A stretch of DNA of 64,000 nucleotides from Erwinia sp. E602 (GTDB taxonomy: Bacteria > Pseudomonadota > Gammaproteobacteria > Enterobacterales > Enterobacteriaceae). Shown one piece after another: positions 37,506 through 47,116 of this stretch. The notes beneath the pieces were generated by a model. The model saw nothing but the letters and a program-made list of their open reading frames with translations. It ran no database searches and was not told the DNA's origin. The translations under genes and the position numbers were made by a program. The DNA is taken from positions 1-64,000 of the forward strand of contig NZ_CP046581.1 of assembly GCF_018141005.1 (NCBI RefSeq). Direction: 5' to 3'. Numbering within the stretch: the stretch's first letter is position 1; the number at the start of each line of letters is the position of its first letter.

Positions 37506-38720
37506 TTATCTGGTAATGCGTGACTCAGCGTCCTGCAGCGCCTGCGATACGGTCTGACGGCCGTTGACCGCGTTGATGATGGCGCTGCGTTCGGCATACC
37601 AGAACGCGCTCATCTGCGGGATGTTCGGCATGATTTCACCGTTTTTCGAGTTGGCCATGGTGGCGGCGATGCGCGGATCCTTCTCCAGCGTTTGCTGGTA
37701 CGATTTCAGCGCCACCGCCCCCAGCGGTTTGTCTTTGTTGACCGAGCCCAGGCCCTCGTCGGTGATCAGGTAGTTTTCCAGGAACTCTTTGGCCAGCTCC
37801 TTGTTCGGGCTGGCGGCGTTAATGCCGGCGGTCAGCACGCCAACGAACGGCTTAGAGGGTTTGCCGTGGAAGGAGGGCAGCAGCGCCACGCCGTAGTTGA
37901 TTTTGCTCTTATCGAGGTTTGACCACGCCCACGGCCCGTCGATGGTCATCGCGGTCTGGCCCTTGTTAAAGGCCGCTTCGGCGATCGAGTAGTCGGTGTC
38001 GGCGTTAATGTGTTTGTTCTTCACCAGATCGATAATGAACTGCAGGCCGGCGCGGGAGCCGTCGTTATTCACCCCGGTGTCTTTGATGTTGTATTTGCCG
38101 TTTTCATACCTCCAGGCATATCCGCCGTCGGCGGCGATGAGGGGCCAGGTGAAGTAGGGTTCCTGCAGGTTCCACATGATGGCGCTTTTGCCTCGGGCGC
38201 GCAGTGAGGTGTCCAGCGCCGGGATCTCTTCCCAGGTTTTCGGCGCCTCTTTGATCAGGTCTTTGTTGTAAATCAGCGACAGCGCTTCCACCGCCACCGG
38301 GTAGCCGATCAGCTTGCCGTTAAAGGTGACGGCGTCCCAGGTGAACGGGAACAGTTTGTCTTTAAACGCCTGATCCGGGCTGATTTCCGCCAGCAGGCCG
38401 GACTCGGCGTAACCGCCGAAACGGTCATGCGCCCAGAAAATAATGTCAGGGCCGCCGCCGGTGGCCGCCACCTGCGGATACTTCTCTTCCAGCTTGTCCG
38501 GGTGTTCAACCGTGACTTTGATGCCGGTCTCTTTTTCAAACCGCTTACCGACTTCCGCCAGGCCGTTATAGCCTTTGTCACCGTTGATCCAGACAACCAG
38601 CTTGCCTTCTTCAATTCTGGCAAAGGCGGAAGAGGACAACACCATCGATGCCAGCGCGGACACGGCCAGGGCATGTTTAACGATTTGTTTAATGTAAGGG
38701 GCCTTAATGCTGAGAGTCAT
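37506..38720 (-). CDS. malE: Periplasmic maltose/maltodextrin-binding protein
   Basis: A 404-residue type 2 binding protein closely following E. coli MalE. The signal peptide is about 34 residues, longer than in E. coli, with probable cleavage after SSSAFA before [19 protein letters not shown]. The ligand-site tryptophan and acidic residues of the E. coli protein are recognisable ([25 protein letters not shown], and [12 protein letters not shown] at the end). It delivers maltodextrins to MalFGK2 and to the Tar receptor where present. AAGGA seven bases upstream fits the start. It heads the malEFG operon. Confidence 0.98.
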   Translation of the reverse strand: MTLSIKAPYIKQIVKHALAVSALASMVLSSSAFARIEEGKLVVWINGDKGYNGLAEVGKRFEKETGIKVTVEHPDKLEEKYPQVAATGGGPDIIFWAHDRFGGYAESGLLAEISPDQAFKDKLFPFTWDAVTFNGKLIGYPVAVEALSLIYNKDLIKEAPKTWEEIPALDTSLRARGKSAIMWNLQEPYFTWPLIAADGGYAWRYENGKYNIKDTGVNNDGSRAGLQFIIDLVKNKHINADTDYSIAEAAFNKGQTAMTIDGPWAWSNLDKSKINYGVALLPSFHGKPSKPFVGVLTAGINAASPNKELAKEFLENYLITDEGLGSVNKDKPLGAVALKSYQQTLEKDPRIAATMANSKNGEIMPNIPQMSAFWYAERSAIINAVNGRQTVSQALQDAESRITR

Positions 38721-39096
38721 AATCCAGTCCTTTTATTCTCTGTTAGGAGTCGGTAATGCTGATGTCACAGACGCAATGACAGGGTACCGCGCCAGTGTGG
38801 ATTCAACCCGGCGCGGCTTCATCATCCCCCCCTCTACGCCCCCACCGCGCAGAGTGTGATCCCACCGACACTCTCTGGCGTTATGTGGCTTACCGCGCAG
38901 CAATCCCTTTCATTTTTTGCAACCCCGATCACGAATTTGCCGCCCGGCCGGAACTTTTTTCCGGCTGCCTGTCTCGCCGTTCCTCCCTGCGCCTCCGCCG
39001 TGAAAAACTTTGTTACGGATGATTACGCTTATCCGCTAATCCCTCACTCTTCGTTGCATCGAGTTTTCCCGCAGGCGTCAGGTACAGGAGTTCAGC
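38721..39096. promoter_or_regulatory. Divergent malEFG / malK-lamB-malM control region
   Basis: A 376-base region between divergent mal operons. CATCATCCCC at 38820-38829 matches the inverted MalT box at 9 of 10 positions. AGTGTGAT near 38854 starts a possible CRP site (right half CGACA, weak) and further partial boxes are present (for example GTTCCTCCCT near 38980). A run of C-rich boxes at 38820-38845 suggests several weak MalT sites. In E. coli MalT and CRP together activate both operons from such a region; which sites are used here is inference. Confidence 0.7.
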
Positions 39097-41532
<2,436 letters not shown>

Positions 41533-41616
41533 CGTTTTACATGAGCTGAGACGTGCTGGCTGGTGGATTATCGGTGGATATCCGCCAGCCTTTATTGTGA
41601 GCAAAAGGAAACCACG

Positions 41617-42513
41617 ATGAGAAAAAATCTGCTGTCGCTGTGTCTGTCGCTGAGCCTGATGGCGGCGTCGCCTGCCCTGGTGGCTGCCGCGCAGAATGAT
41701 GTGAATACCGCACCGGCGATCGCCAGTCAGACCCTGCGCAACCTGTCATGGACGCCGCTGGTACCGCCGGTGACGCAGGACGTCACGCTGGGAACCGCCA
41801 GCGCTGAAATTAATCAGGGGGATATCCAGGGCGCGGTGGCGGCCTTTGCCCTGCCTGCCGACCGGGGATCGCTGGAGATCACCCTGACCAGCATTGCCGC
41901 CGGCAAAACGCTGTATGCGCCGAATGTGTTAGTGCTGGATGAACAGATGCGCCCGGCGGCCTTTTACCCTTCAGGCTATTTCCCGTATCAGCAGCCGGGG
42001 ATCGTCTCCAGCGACCGGCTGGAAGGCACCCTCAAGCTGACGCCGGCGCTGGGACAGAAGCAGATTTTCCTGCTGGTCTACACCACGCGTCAGGATCTGG
42101 CCGGCAGCACGCAGATGGTTAACCCGGCGAAAGCTTATGCGGCGGGCGTGGGTAACGCCGTGCCGGATATTCCCGATCCGGTGGCGCGCCATACGCCGAC
42201 CGGCACGCTGAGCCTGAAGGTGACCGCCGAACAGAAAACCGGCAACGTGATGATTGGTCAGTTCTTCCCGGCCCCGGCCCCGACAGCAGCACCGGTGGTG
42301 GTGGGCAGCAGCGTGCCTGCGGCGGCACCAGCACCAGCCCCGGTCAAACCGGATGCGCCGATGCTCGACGATTCCGAAAGCTACTTTAACGAAGCGATCA
42401 GAAAAGCGCTGAAGGCGGGCGATGTCGATAAGGCGCTGAAGCTGCTGGATGAAGCGGAACGGCTTGGGTCGAAAACCGCACGTAAAACGTTTATTGCCAG
42501 CGTGAAGTCGTGA
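41617..42513 (+). CDS. malM: Maltose operon periplasmic protein MalM
   Basis: About 298 residues from the ATG that follows AAAGGAAA. The signal peptide is MRKNLLSLCLSLSLMAASPALVAA. The mature part matches MalM, a periplasmic protein of unclear role encoded last in malK-lamB-malM. A Pro/Ala-rich linker (APAPTAAPVV and AAAPAPAPVKP) precedes a C-terminal helical region. No obvious terminator follows. The stretch up to the next gene, about 180 bases, holds nothing I can assign. Confidence 0.93.
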   Translation: MRKNLLSLCLSLSLMAASPALVAAAQNDVNTAPAIASQTLRNLSWTPLVPPVTQDVTLGTASAEINQGDIQGAVAAFALPADRGSLEITLTSIAAGKTLYAPNVLVLDEQMRPAAFYPSGYFPYQQPGIVSSDRLEGTLKLTPALGQKQIFLLVYTTRQDLAGSTQMVNPAKAYAAGVGNAVPDIPDPVARHTPTGTLSLKVTAEQKTGNVMIGQFFPAPAPTAAPVVVGSSVPAAAPAPAPVKPDAPMLDDSESYFNEAIRKALKAGDVDKALKLLDEAERLGSKTARKTFIASVKS

Positions 42514-42691
42514 ACTGCGGGCTTTTACGTTGGTGGGTGAGTATCAGGGAGGCGTAGTGCGTTAGTCACATGGGGCGTGCCGGGTTTGCCGCTGGTGACC
42601 CCGGGGATCTGGCTCAGATATCGAGTGGCCGGGGAAGCGGTGACCTGTGGCAGAACGGCGGCGTGTATGCTGGCCGATCTGCTTTGAACGG

Positions 42692-43015
42692 TTATTTTCC
42701 GGCCAGCCGCCTGTTCAGGTCTTCGTAAATTTCGTCGCGTCTGTCGACGGCAACCACGGTAACCGTAACCCTGACATTTCCCGCGTCATCAGAGGTGACG
42801 GTATACGCCAGCCGGAAGCCGTCGTTTCTCAGTTTGATTTTGTAGCAGTTATGCTGGAGAGAAAGCCGGTTGGCCGGCATCGTCAGCGCTTCATATGACG
42901 CCGCGCGCTTCTTCAGCACTTTGGCAAACTTCTCCCGGATAGACGGGTTCAGAGAGTCCCACTCTTTTTTGGCCAGCGCCTTAAACTTCAGTGTGGCCTT
43001 GAAGGTATCGGACAT
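42692..43015 (-). CDS. RelE/ParE-superfamily toxin
   Basis: A 107-residue toxin: KATLKFKALAKKEWDSLNPSIREKFAKVLKKR forms the N-terminal helices. The core LQHNCYKIKLRNDGFRLAYTV, then VTVVAVDRRDEIY, is the RelE fold with the basic and aromatic residues used for ribosome-dependent mRNA cleavage. It resembles StbE. The start overlaps the antitoxin stop by one base (TGATG), so it is translationally coupled. The reading frame is intact, so the pair is probably functional. Confidence 0.9.
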   Translation of the reverse strand: MSDTFKATLKFKALAKKEWDSLNPSIREKFAKVLKKRAASYEALTMPANRLSLQHNCYKIKLRNDGFRLAYTVTSDDAGNVRVTVTVVAVDRRDEIYEDLNRRLAGK

Positions 43016-43266
43016 CAGAGGTCGTCCCAGCTTACGTCGAGCTCGTCGTCTCCGGCTCTGTCCAGCGCTTTTTGCAGCAGCAGCGCATCGCTCACGTGCT
43101 CGAACATCAGCTCAAACATCGCCGGCGGCACGCAGTAAAACGCGGGTTTGTTGTGGTTGAGCACGGCAACGGGTTCGCCGTGCGACTCGTTCATAGCGGC
43201 CGTCGGGTTCTTTTTGAACTCGGTGATGGACGCGGTTTTTCTACTCAGAATGTTTTCGGTGATCAT
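43015..43266 (-). CDS. Phd/YefM-family antitoxin (StbD-like)
   Basis: An 83-residue antitoxin. ITEFKKNPTAAMNESHGEPV and then AVLNHNKPAFYCVPP are the StbD-like Phd fold, and the acidic tail DDELDVSWDDL should bind the toxin. GGAGG four to five bases upstream fixes the start; the longer upstream frame is spurious. Inverted repeats in the AT-rich promoter region are candidate operators. Confidence 0.9.
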   Translation of the reverse strand: MITENILSRKTASITEFKKNPTAAMNESHGEPVAVLNHNKPAFYCVPPAMFELMFEHVSDALLLQKALDRAGDDELDVSWDDL

Positions 43267-43310
43267 GCATCCTCCGGGCAGCGTATCAGACGTAAATAGC
43301 AGTACTGATG

Positions 43311-43368
43311 ATAGTGCTTTTTTTAGGTCTTTAAAAGGTGCTTTTAAAAGCGCCTTTAATAGCACTAT
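43311..43368 (-). promoter_or_regulatory. Inverted repeats upstream of the StbDE-like pair
   Basis: ATAGTGCT at 43311-43318 is the exact complement of AGCACTAT at 43361-43368. Inside it AAAGGTGCTT (43334-43343) faces AAGCGCCTTT (43348-43357) with one mismatch. The region is AT-rich and starts about 45 bases before the antitoxin gene, as expected for autoregulatory operators. Confidence 0.55.
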
Positions 43369-43381
43369 AAATAACGTTATC

Positions 43382-43699
43382 CAGTAAAGAATAATGTGAA
43401 CAGCGACACGCTTGCTCCCTCGGGAGCCCTTAGCACACTGGGGCAGGTCGATGTTACAGGCTGCGGCAAGATTGTGCAGCGCAATAGCACTCAGATCGCG
43501 TAGAAACGTCATCCGTGGTAGGGGGGCCGCAAGAAACCGGTGGGCAGCCGGCTCTTCCTGAAATGGCGCTAAGAGCCAGCGCCTCAAAAGACTTCAAAGA
43601 GGTTGAATCAATCGCGGCCGCACTCATACAGTGGCGCCGTAAAACAGCGATGGTGTGAGCCGTCGGCCCGGACCTGTCCGGCCGGGCTGGCGATGGATA
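43382..43699. other. Gap with a small unassigned reading frame
   Basis: No clear gene. A plus-strand frame from ATG at 43563 to TGA at 43658 (MALRASASKDFKEVESIAAA, then LIQWRRKTAMV) has protein-like composition and stays open upstream. It could be the tail of a decayed gene. I do not recognise its family. Confidence 0.3.
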
Positions 43700-44461
43700 T
43701 CACCCGGGCTGGTGGCTCTCAGCAACCAGATCTAACCGGATATTTTGTTTAATTAACAGCTTCCTGGCATCATCAGGGATGGCATCATCAGTGATCACCT
43801 GGTTGAAAGTATGCTCAATTGAAACAGGGTAGGGATGCACCAGGCCAAACTTGGAGGAGTCAGTTAATGCCACCGTGTGGGTGACTTTTCCCATCACCGC
43901 ATTAACAACATCGCACCGTAACATATTTCGTCCGGTAAACCCTGTTTGCGGATGCCAGCCGTCGACGCCGATAAAGGCCTTGTGGAAGTGTAACTGCTGG
44001 ATGCAATAGCGTGCTAACGGACCGACAACGGATTCACTGCTCTTCTGTAACTGGCCACCGATAATGATCACTTCACACTGGGAATCCCTTAACAGGTGAG
44101 CAATGTAATGGCTTACCGTAATGATGGTTAAGTTTGATCGGGTTGCCAGCGTTCTGGCCAGCAGGGCATTGGTGCTGCCTCCCTCAATGAACACGGATTC
44201 GCCATCAACAATTTGAGAAGCGGCAAACTCAGCGATTGACTGTTTCACGCTGTATCTTGTCCGCAGGCGCGAACTGACGTCATCACTGTCTGGCGTAACC
44301 GCCGAACCATGAATACGTTTCAGGAAGTTACTTTTTTCAAGCGTGTTCAGGTCCTGACGAATGGTGACTTCAGAAACGCCGGTTAGCTGAGACAGTTCGC
44401 TGACGCTGACGCTGCCTCTTTCATTGACTAACCGTATTATCTGTTCGTGTCTGTTGTTCAT
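43700..44461 (-). CDS. DeoR/GlpR-family transcriptional regulator
   Basis: A 253-residue sugar-metabolism-type repressor. The helix-turn-helix is [20 protein letters not shown], then IRQDLNTLE, with the DeoR signature. The DeoRC sensor domain has [15 protein letters not shown] and [22 protein letters not shown]. Effectors of this family are usually phosphorylated sugars. It lies 103 bases downstream of the DUF1479 gene on the same strand and probably controls it. No sugar kinase, aldolase or PTS gene is nearby, so the inducer is not deducible. Confidence 0.9.
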   Translation of the reverse strand: MNNRHEQIIRLVNERGSVSVSELSQLTGVSEVTIRQDLNTLEKSNFLKRIHGSAVTPDSDDVSSRLRTRYSVKQSIAEFAASQIVDGESVFIEGGSTNALLARTLATRSNLTIITVSHYIAHLLRDSQCEVIIIGGQLQKSSESVVGPLARYCIQQLHFHKAFIGVDGWHPQTGFTGRNMLRCDVVNAVMGKVTHTVALTDSSKFGLVHPYPVSIEHTFNQVITDDAIPDDARKLLIKQNIRLDLVAESHQPG

Positions 44462-44564
44462 TTCATTTCAGGCTTGCAGGGATAAGTACGTCGAGTCTAG
44501 CAGATTCATAGATAACAAGCAGTTGCCCTGATGGTTATTGAACAGGGCAACTCTGCGATCGCGA

Positions 44565-45824
44565 TCAGCTAAGCCCCAGGCTTCTTTTGCCGATGGCGTT
44601 TAAATCAGCCGTGGTGAAACGCGACTGCCAGTCCTGTTCGTAATTCTCGCGGGGGAAGTCTGCCGGCGACGCTCCTTTGTCCAGAGCATCGGCAACGCTT
44701 CGTGCATAAGCCAGGTTTTTCTCACACAGCGGTGCTGCAGGAATATACATCACATTGCCCCAGCCCTGCTGATCCTCGACCGGCGCAACGGAATGAATGA
44801 TATCGCAATGCCACCAGACCGAGTCCCCGGCCTGTAATGCAGGAATTGAACACAGCCCTTCGACCAGGTCAGGATGCCACTGCGCTGAAATGGGCAGAAC
44901 TTTACCCGGCCCAACGCCGCAGAGTTCATCTTCCGGAACATCCTTCAGTAAGGGGCGCAGAAGAACATACGCCATCGCCACCGGCACAGGGACGACGTGC
45001 AACAGGCCCTGGCCGGTCGCCATATCCGACAGCGCCGTCCACCCCTGGAAGGTCCTGAATGCTGAGCATTTAGTCGTATTATCAACGTCATACTCATTCA
45101 CTTCTGAACGGTATGCCGCATCCCATGGATCGTAATCGTCGAACTGACCGGTGAAGATTTTACGGAAGACCTTCTGATAAGCCGGGAGTAACCAGCGCTC
45201 CAGCGCGCCTGAGTCGGTATGCGCGCCAAGCCCCTTCGATGTGGTCCCCGGCAGGCGGCGACGGATACGGTCCGGATAAATGATGTTCACATCCGGATCG
45301 AACCAGCTGATGCCCGCAGATTCAAATTTCCAGAGACGATTCAGAAAAGACTGCGTCAGCGCCATCGCGCTGCTTTGACGCGCCTCCATTTGCGCATGTG
45401 ACCAGTAAATGGGGTATATCTCCGGGCGGGAAGCCTCAAGACTGCCAAAGAATGCGTCGCCAGGGCCTTTGTACTGCGCATCGAAATCATTGCGCTCAAG
45501 ATACTCAAGCATGGAGCGATCCCAGGCCAGGGCCTTACTCCGTTCAAAGTTCTGGCGAACCACAAGGCAGCCACGGCGTCTGATATGCTCAACGGCTTCC
45601 GGGCTCACTCTCTTTTCAGCGATATCAGCCCAGCTGACCTCCGGCCATGCCGTGCCATATATTGCTTCATCGGCTTTTGCCGCTGCAATCTCCTGAATAA
45701 TCCTGGTTTTTACTTTCTGGAACACCCCTTCAACGTCTCCGATTTGCTGACGAAGCTGTTGTTTCATCAGGCGGATACTGGCCTTGTGGTCTTCTGGCAG
45801 TGTGGTCGATGTAAAAACGTTCAT
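44565..45824 (-). CDS. DUF1479 protein (YbiU-like, putative Fe(II) dioxygenase)
   Basis: A 419-residue protein matching DUF1479/YbiU. The likely iron-binding facial triad is seen as AHTDSGALERW (His and Asp) and CDIIHSVAPV (second His). A later Arg-containing region could hold 2-oxoglutarate, so a non-haem oxygenase role is probable but unproven. Related fungal proteins are similarly uncharacterised. GGAGGAG six bases upstream gives a clear start. An 8-bp inverted repeat lies just upstream, and a DeoR-type gene follows, so regulated expression in response to a carbon compound is likely. Confidence 0.85.
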   Translation of the reverse strand: MNVFTSTTLPEDHKASIRLMKQQLRQQIGDVEGVFQKVKTRIIQEIAAAKADEAIYGTAWPEVSWADIAEKRVSPEAVEHIRRRGCLVVRQNFERSKALAWDRSMLEYLERNDFDAQYKGPGDAFFGSLEASRPEIYPIYWSHAQMEARQSSAMALTQSFLNRLWKFESAGISWFDPDVNIIYPDRIRRRLPGTTSKGLGAHTDSGALERWLLPAYQKVFRKIFTGQFDDYDPWDAAYRSEVNEYDVDNTTKCSAFRTFQGWTALSDMATGQGLLHVVPVPVAMAYVLLRPLLKDVPEDELCGVGPGKVLPISAQWHPDLVEGLCSIPALQAGDSVWWHCDIIHSVAPVEDQQGWGNVMYIPAAPLCEKNLAYARSVADALDKGASPADFPRENYEQDWQSRFTTADLNAIGKRSLGLS

Positions 45825-45857
45825 GGTAACTCCTCCGGATTAAGCTGCATAATTTTC

Positions 45858-45885
45858 CGAACGAACATCAAAAAACCTTCGTTCG
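45858..45885. promoter_or_regulatory. Candidate operator of the DUF1479 gene
   Basis: CGAACGAA and TTCGTTCG form a perfect 8-bp inverted repeat with a 12-base spacer, starting 34 bases before the DUF1479 start codon. Spacing and position fit a DeoR-type repressor site. Confidence 0.6.
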
Positions 45886-46076
45886 TAAGTTTTGTTGCTT
45901 CGAATGCTAACAAGGATGCAACATGAAGGCGGTGATTCCCGTCACATTTTTGTTGCGAACCTACGTATCAGAAGCCGGTTATCGCTCGCGGCAACCGATT
46001 GCGTGAGAGTATTTGTGATGGGGGAGAGCTTTGGCTGCGCATCTGATGCGTGGTCGAGAGGTTATGCATGCATTAG

Positions 46077-46101
46077 TTGTACTTGTTTACGTACATGTAC
46101 T
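46077..46101 (+). promoter_or_regulatory. yefM-yoeB operator palindromes
   Basis: TTGTACTTGTTTAC is followed by the perfect palindrome GTACATGTAC (46091-46100). E. coli yefM-yoeB is controlled through adjacent palindromes with TGTACA cores, and the TGTAC repeats here are similar. The antitoxin start is 35 bases on. Confidence 0.6.
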
Positions 46102-46135
46102 ATGCTGGGGTCATTAACTGATGGGAGCTAACAAC

Positions 46136-46381
46136 ATGCATGCAATCAATTTTACTGATGCCCGCAAAAATTTCGCCGATACAATGCAGCGTGTCACCGA
46201 TGACGCAGAGCCCGTGCGCGTCATACGCCGTGATGCACCCGATGTTGTGATAATGGATGCGGAAGAGTATGAGGCGCTGATAGAAACGGTTTATCTGTTC
46301 AGCAACCCGACGAACGCAGCGCATATCAACGAGTCCATGAAACAGGCGGAGCGTGGCGAATTTGTCGAAGTGGAATATTAA
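46136..46381 (+). CDS. yefM: Antitoxin YefM
   Basis: An 81-residue Phd/YefM antitoxin: MHAINFTDARKNFADTMQRV, then a PVRVIRRDAPDVVIMDAEEY core, then LIETVYLFSNPTNAAHINES, which follows E. coli YefM closely. GGGAGC seven bases upstream fixes the start; an upstream in-frame start lacks a binding site. It neutralises YoeB and represses the operon. The toxin frame overlaps its last codons. Confidence 0.93.
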   Translation: MHAINFTDARKNFADTMQRVTDDAEPVRVIRRDAPDVVIMDAEEYEALIETVYLFSNPTNAAHINESMKQAERGEFVEVEY

Positions 46382-46637
46382 GTTCACGAAGAATGGCGCT
46401 GATGATATCAACTACTGGCGTGATACCGACAAAAAGAAATTTGAGCGTATCCGCCAGCTACTTCACAGCATCGAGGCTGATCCGTTAGCAGGTATCGGAA
46501 AACCTGAACGGTTACGGCATCACAAAGATCCGGCGCTCTATTCTCGTCGTATCGATCAGAGCCACCGACTGGTCTACTCAATCCAGAACGGGGAAGTCAT
46601 CATCTATGCAGCCCGTTATCACTATGGTGACAAATAG
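46353..46637 (+). CDS. yoeB: Toxin YoeB
   Basis: A RelE-fold ribosome-dependent mRNA interferase. The diagnostic blocks are DDINYWRDTDKKKFERIRQL, then IGKPERLRHH, then YSRRIDQSHRLVYSI and the C-terminal AARYHYGDK with the catalytic His/Tyr end. The start is uncertain: GTG at 46353 or TTG at 46362 (GGCGGAG lies 10 bases before the TTG). Either overlaps the yefM end, as in other yefM-yoeB pairs. A TTG start would keep toxin synthesis low. Confidence 0.92.
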   Translation: MANLSKWNIKFTKNGADDINYWRDTDKKKFERIRQLLHSIEADPLAGIGKPERLRHHKDPALYSRRIDQSHRLVYSIQNGEVIIYAARYHYGDK

Positions 46638-46696
46638 TAAGAAGCAAGGGCTGATGTTTTGTCTGTCGCTTGCTAGATGATTCTTTTTTGGTCCAG

Positions 46697-46753
46697 TAAT
46701 TTAACATAATCAATAAATTAATCGGTGCACATAATACTAATTATGTTAAATTA
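46697..46753. repeat. 14-bp perfect inverted repeat in an AT-rich promoter region
   Basis: TAATTTAACATAAT at 46697-46710 and its exact complement ATTATGTTAAATTA at 46740-46753. The same region contains ACATAAT near 46730 and ATTATGTT near 46773, so the ACATAAT core recurs at least four times. It lies 70-130 bases upstream of the AriR-like gene and is probably an operator array. Confidence 0.65.
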
Positions 46754-46824
46754 AAGCATAATGATCTGACATATTATGTTGATTTATAATCAATTTCGCT
46801 TCCATATGATTTCAATGCAGGTGC

Positions 46825-47097
46825 ATGATTTATGATATGATACCCTTCCGTGAGAAATTTATGATGAAATCAGAAGACACCCTTGACTGGTATCCGGCAC
46901 AGTTGCCTCCGGTTAAAATAATCCTTGGTGAAGCCGTACTCGCCGTAGGAAAACAGGGAAGGCCTATCAATACCCGAACGTTGCTTGAGTACTTGCAGGT
47001 GATGCAAGGCAAACAAAAAAGAAGGGATGATAAAGTCGCGATGAAAACCGCAATTGATGTTCTCAGGGACAATCAGCGCATTAACGGCAGATGTTAA
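46825..47097 (+). CDS. AriR/YmgB-like small regulator
   Basis: A 90-residue protein. The pattern PPVKIILGEAVLAVGKQGRP, then INTRTLLEYLQVMQ and a DDKVAMKTAIDVLRD helix, resembles the E. coli YcgZ/YmgA/AriR family of biofilm and acid-resistance connectors. Identity is low, so the call is tentative. Alternative starts exist at the ATGATG at 46861. The rest is helical with no DNA-binding motif of its own. The repeat-rich, very AT-rich upstream region suggests strong regulation. Its end overlaps a hairpin shared with the convergent giant gene. Confidence 0.55.
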   Translation: MIYDMIPFREKFMMKSEDTLDWYPAQLPPVKIILGEAVLAVGKQGRPINTRTLLEYLQVMQGKQKRRDDKVAMKTAIDVLRDNQRINGRC

Positions 47098-47102
47098 TGC
47101 GC
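47076..47102. terminator. 10-bp hairpin between convergent genes
   Basis: GCGCATTAAC and GTTAATGCGC flank a seven-base loop; the stop codon of the AriR-like gene lies inside the stem. There is no T-run on either strand. It probably acts as a bidirectional transcript end between this gene and the glucan synthase. Confidence 0.5.
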
Positions 47103-47116
47103 ATTACACGCCTGCG

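Noticed and set aside
42580-42690. Possible remnant of ubiC after malM (WLR and GRT spacing reminiscent of chorismate lyase)
   Set aside because: Only scattered residues agree and another frame through the same bases is equally open. Position after malM made it tempting, but the evidence is too thin.
43267-43587. Upstream extension of the StbD-like antitoxin to 190 residues
   Set aside because: The strong GGAGG before 43266 and the known family length fix the shorter start; the extension crosses the operator repeats.
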